From the NCBI RefSeq assembly GCF_010614725.1, contig NZ_JAAEHL010000016.1, positions 46,667 to 110,666 of the forward strand: DNA of 64,000 nt, written 5' to 3'. Below, piece after piece: positions 61,661-64,000 of this stretch. Both the position numbers and the translations under genes were made by a program. Position 1 is the first letter of the stretch, and every line of letters starts with the position of its first letter. The notes under the pieces were generated by a model that was given only the letters and a program-made list of their open reading frames with translations, was not told where the DNA came from and searched no databases. The DNA is from Flavobacterium ajazii (lineage in GTDB: Bacteria; Bacteroidota; Bacteroidia; Flavobacteriales; Flavobacteriaceae).

Positions 61661-64000
61661 TTATTTGGTTAGATATAAATACCCTGCTTTCTGATGTGGA
61701 TTAGACTGCATGTCTTTATACTTAATGATATAATAATAAGTACCTTCAGGTAGTCCGTTTGAGTCTTTAATAGTAACACGTCCCTCTGAAACACCTCTAA
61801 AAGCGATGTCATTATTATTGTAATGCTGTCTCTCGTAAACTAAAACTCCCCAACGATTGTAAATCTGTACGGTATTATCCGGATAACATTCTATGCCTTG
61901 TACATAGAATCTCTCATTCTTGTTATCCCCATTTACAGAAACGGCATTAAAGATTTCTATTACACAACCACTTAATTCCAATACAGTTGGTTTCTCTCCA
62001 TCAAGATCACTATAATCTGATTTGTCTAAAACAATGATTCCGCTTTTGGTTATCCCTGTTACTGTAGCCTGATTACTTATACTTCCGGCATTTACATCTG
62101 TTTGAGTTAAAGTATAAGTTCCGGTAATTGAATAACTATCATTTTGACCAACTCCCAAACTAATTGGATTTCCACTCATAACAATTCCTGGTAAGGGATC
62201 AGAAACCAGTATGTTTTCAAGATCTACATTACCGCTATTTGTTATCGAAAAACTATACGTTAAAGTCTCTCCTGCCTCAGCATACCCATTTTTATTTGTA
62301 TCATTTAGTACAACTGTTTTCACAATAGCAATTGCAGGGACTTCAACAAAAATCTTAACTGTTGCTGTACTACAATTAGTTGAATTAGCTTTTTCACATA
62401 TTTGATACGTTAAAATATGATTCCCTCCTTTTGTACCTGGCGCTACATCAATCGTTCCATCAGCATTCAGCGTAATACCTGCTGGAAGATTTAACCCTGT
62501 TACAATAACATCCGAAGCCTTAACAGGAACTCCATTTAATTTATCATTATCCAGAACATTGATTACTTCTAATCCCCCATTAAGTCCGTCCGCGAGTGTT
62601 ATATCATCCTCATTCTCTGCCTGAATCCCAAATGTTGGTTTAGCGCTACATACAGATGTTGCTGCAGGGTAGTTAACAACTAAAGATTTAGTAGGGTTTA
62701 ATGTAAATTGCATTGTAACTGCCGGTCTTGTTAATTCAAAACCATCGTTCCCTTCTATCCATTGATCATTAATTAAAATCCATCCTGGCCAGTCTGTTGG
62801 CTTATCATTACTATCAACAATTGCTCCTGGCCATAATACATTACCGCTTAATGGCATATTGTTTTGAGTTGCTACAACATTATTAGCACTGTCTATCCAG
62901 TTAATTGTTAATAATCCTGTTGGGGTAAAATTATCTGCTGTCACATTATAAGAGACATAAGGTGCATTATTATTGCAATAACTATTGGCTGTTATTGTCA
63001 TAGTTGGTGCAACGACTGTAACCGAAACAATAGCAGAGCTACAATTTACAGGATTTGCTTTTTCACAAATTTCGTATGTCAAATAATATGTTCCTGCCGG
63101 TGCATCTGGAATCAATTCTATCAAACCATCCGATTTTAATGTTAATACTCCGCTTGGATCTGGTGTCACTACTTTTAAATTAACATCTGTTATCAATGTC
63201 GTACTATTATTTAAAGTATCATTATCGAGTACATTTAGGACTTTTACAACCTTATCAATCCCAACAACATCGTTTATTGGATCTGCAACTGCATTTATTT
63301 GCGTTTTCTCTATTACCATTTTTATTGTTGCAGGTGTAGTATCAATTGCAGCATTGTTATCTGTAGCTGTAAAAGTAAATACATCCTCACCTGAAAATGC
63401 TCCACTAGGATCATATGTAAGCATGCCTGCTTCTAAAGGAGTCAATACCTGATTTACAACTATTGGTATTCCTGATAATGCTAAGATTCCATTAACTGGT
63501 AAACTTAAAATAGTATAACTCACAATTGTTCCGTCAGTATCTGTTGCAATTAAAGAATTAATTGGTGTTGCTCCTGCTCTTGAAGGAATACTTGTATTAG
63601 TATAATCATTAGCTATCGGCGCATTATTCGCAACTGGAATTATTATAACTGCATCTGATAAAGCTACAGCTCCGAGATCATCAGTTACTGTAAATCTAAA
63701 GCTGTCACTACCTGTAAATGTTCCACTTGGATCATAAGTAAGCATTGCTGCTTCAGCTGGTGTTAAAATCTGATTTACTGTTACAGCAAATCCTGATAAA
63801 GCTAAAACTCCTTGAGATGGTAACGTTAAAACTGTATAACTGGCAATTGTTCCATCAACGTCTGTTCCTGTTAAAGCATTGATTTTCGTTGCTCCAGCTG
63901 TTGATGGGATAATATCATTAGTATCGTTTACTGCAACCGGAGCATCATTGACTGCCGTAACGGTAATCAGTTCGTTGGCTGTAGCTGTAGCGGTTCCGTC
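61661..64000 (-). CDS. Type IX secreted adhesin with gliding-type C-terminal domain (5' end beyond window)
   Basis: The open frame continues through 64000 without a stop, at least 779 residues; the internal ATG at 63745 is not its start. The N-terminal visible part has repeats of about 100 residues with GTDVDGTIASYTVLTLPSQG and LTPAEAAMLTYDPSGTFTGSD, bacterial adhesin-like units. Several cysteine-containing VLDNDTLN/YEICEKANPVNCSSA domains and a DUF11-like domain (TLTYSFSITNSGNVDLENIL) follow. The end is a type B sorting domain: EIFNAVSVNGDNKNERFYV, YNRWGVLVYE and AGYLYLTK. It is exported and held on the surface by type IX secretion. Confidence 0.93.
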   Translation of the reverse strand, partial: DGTATATANELITVTAVNDAPVAVNDTNDIIPSTAGATKINALTGTDVDGTIASYTVLTLPSQGVLALSGFAVTVNQILTPAEAAMLTYDPSGTFTGSDSFRFTVTDDLGAVALSDAVIIIPVANNAPIANDYTNTSIPSRAGATPINSLIATDTDGTIVSYTILSLPVNGILALSGIPIVVNQVLTPLEAGMLTYDPSGAFSGEDVFTFTATDNNAAIDTTPATIKMVIEKTQINAVADPINDVVGIDKVVKVLNVLDNDTLNNSTTLITDVNLKVVTPDPSGVLTLKSDGLIELIPDAPAGTYYLTYEICEKANPVNCSSAIVSVTVVAPTMTITANSYCNNNAPYVSYNVTADNFTPTGLLTINWIDSANNVVATQNNMPLSGNVLWPGAIVDSNDKPTDWPGWILINDQWIEGNDGFELTRPAVTMQFTLNPTKSLVVNYPAATSVCSAKPTFGIQAENEDDITLADGLNGGLEVINVLDNDKLNGVPVKASDVIVTGLNLPAGITLNADGTIDVAPGTKGGNHILTYQICEKANSTNCSTATVKIFVEVPAIAIVKTVVLNDTNKNGYAEAGETLTYSFSITNSGNVDLENILVSDPLPGIVMSGNPISLGVGQNDSYSITGTYTLTQTDVNAGSISNQATVTGITKSGIIVLDKSDYSDLDGEKPTVLELSGCVIEIFNAVSVNGDNKNERFYVQGIECYPDNTVQIYNRWGVLVYERQHYNNNDIAFRGVSEGRVTIKDSNGLPEGTYYYIIKYKDMQSNPHQKAGYLYLTK

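Overview
The window looks like a chromosomal segment of a Flavobacterium-type member of the Bacteroidota. It has low GC, two SusC/SusD outer-membrane import loci with dedicated ECF sigma factor and FecR pairs, a type IX secretion/gliding-type adhesin with its PorP/SprF and OmpA partners, many Bacteroidota-style signal peptides and lipoproteins, and several matches to the Bacteroidota promoter (TTG, about 19 bases, TAnnTTTG). I see no rRNA, tRNA or CRISPR array.

Layout. 1-3691: a two-component operon on the minus strand, a small response regulator followed by a very large multi-PAS histidine kinase cut by the window edge. 4003-5795: an NAD-dependent epimerase-like reductase and a Crp/Fnr regulator. 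6127-24331: a large plus-strand locus holding ECF sigma, FecR, SusC, SusD, a DUF4843-like lipoprotein, a PKD-like lipoprotein, a thioredoxin, an aspartic protease with PDZ, a TlpA-type thioredoxin, an M16 protease and a DsbD-type reductase. Together these read as a machine to reduce, cut and import disulfide-containing polypeptides. 24402-26827: a PAS protein with no ATPase domain, a helical exported protein and a small beta-barrel. 27228-29296: a small accessory island with phage-like regulators, a DUF6934-like protein and a 56-residue partner. 29424-31959: a beta-barrel and a divergent DUF1254/DUF1214 lipoprotein. 32066-34879: a TetR/SDR pair and a GNAT/MarR pair, each with visible operators. 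35040-38358: a small exported repeat protein, a NarL-type two-component pair and a TrmH-family RNA methyltransferase. 38655-41272: AT-rich PLD-like and TPR genes on either side of a REPIN-like element.

41608-51858: a second sigma/FecR/SusC/SusD locus (minus strand) next to a secreted PI-PLC-like protein and a metallophosphoesterase. This suggests uptake of phosphorylated compounds. 52170-58223: a beta-carbonic anhydrase, an SDR, a 29-codon ORF ending in eight cysteine codons behind a strong promoter, then a PhyH-type dioxygenase, a CDP-alcohol phosphatidyltransferase, a GtrA protein, a DUF4833 protein and a class II Fic protein. 58750-64000: OmpA, PorP/SprF and the C-terminal part of a repeat-rich type IX secreted adhesin.

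The most notable signals outside ordinary genes are the poly-cysteine leader ORF (53927-54016), three copies of a dispersed element with inverted ends (19167, 48505, 56219), a REPIN-like element (39650), a structured intergenic element with a GNRA hairpin (41431), an 11-base-phased operator (27978) and a four-half-site array before the Fic gene.
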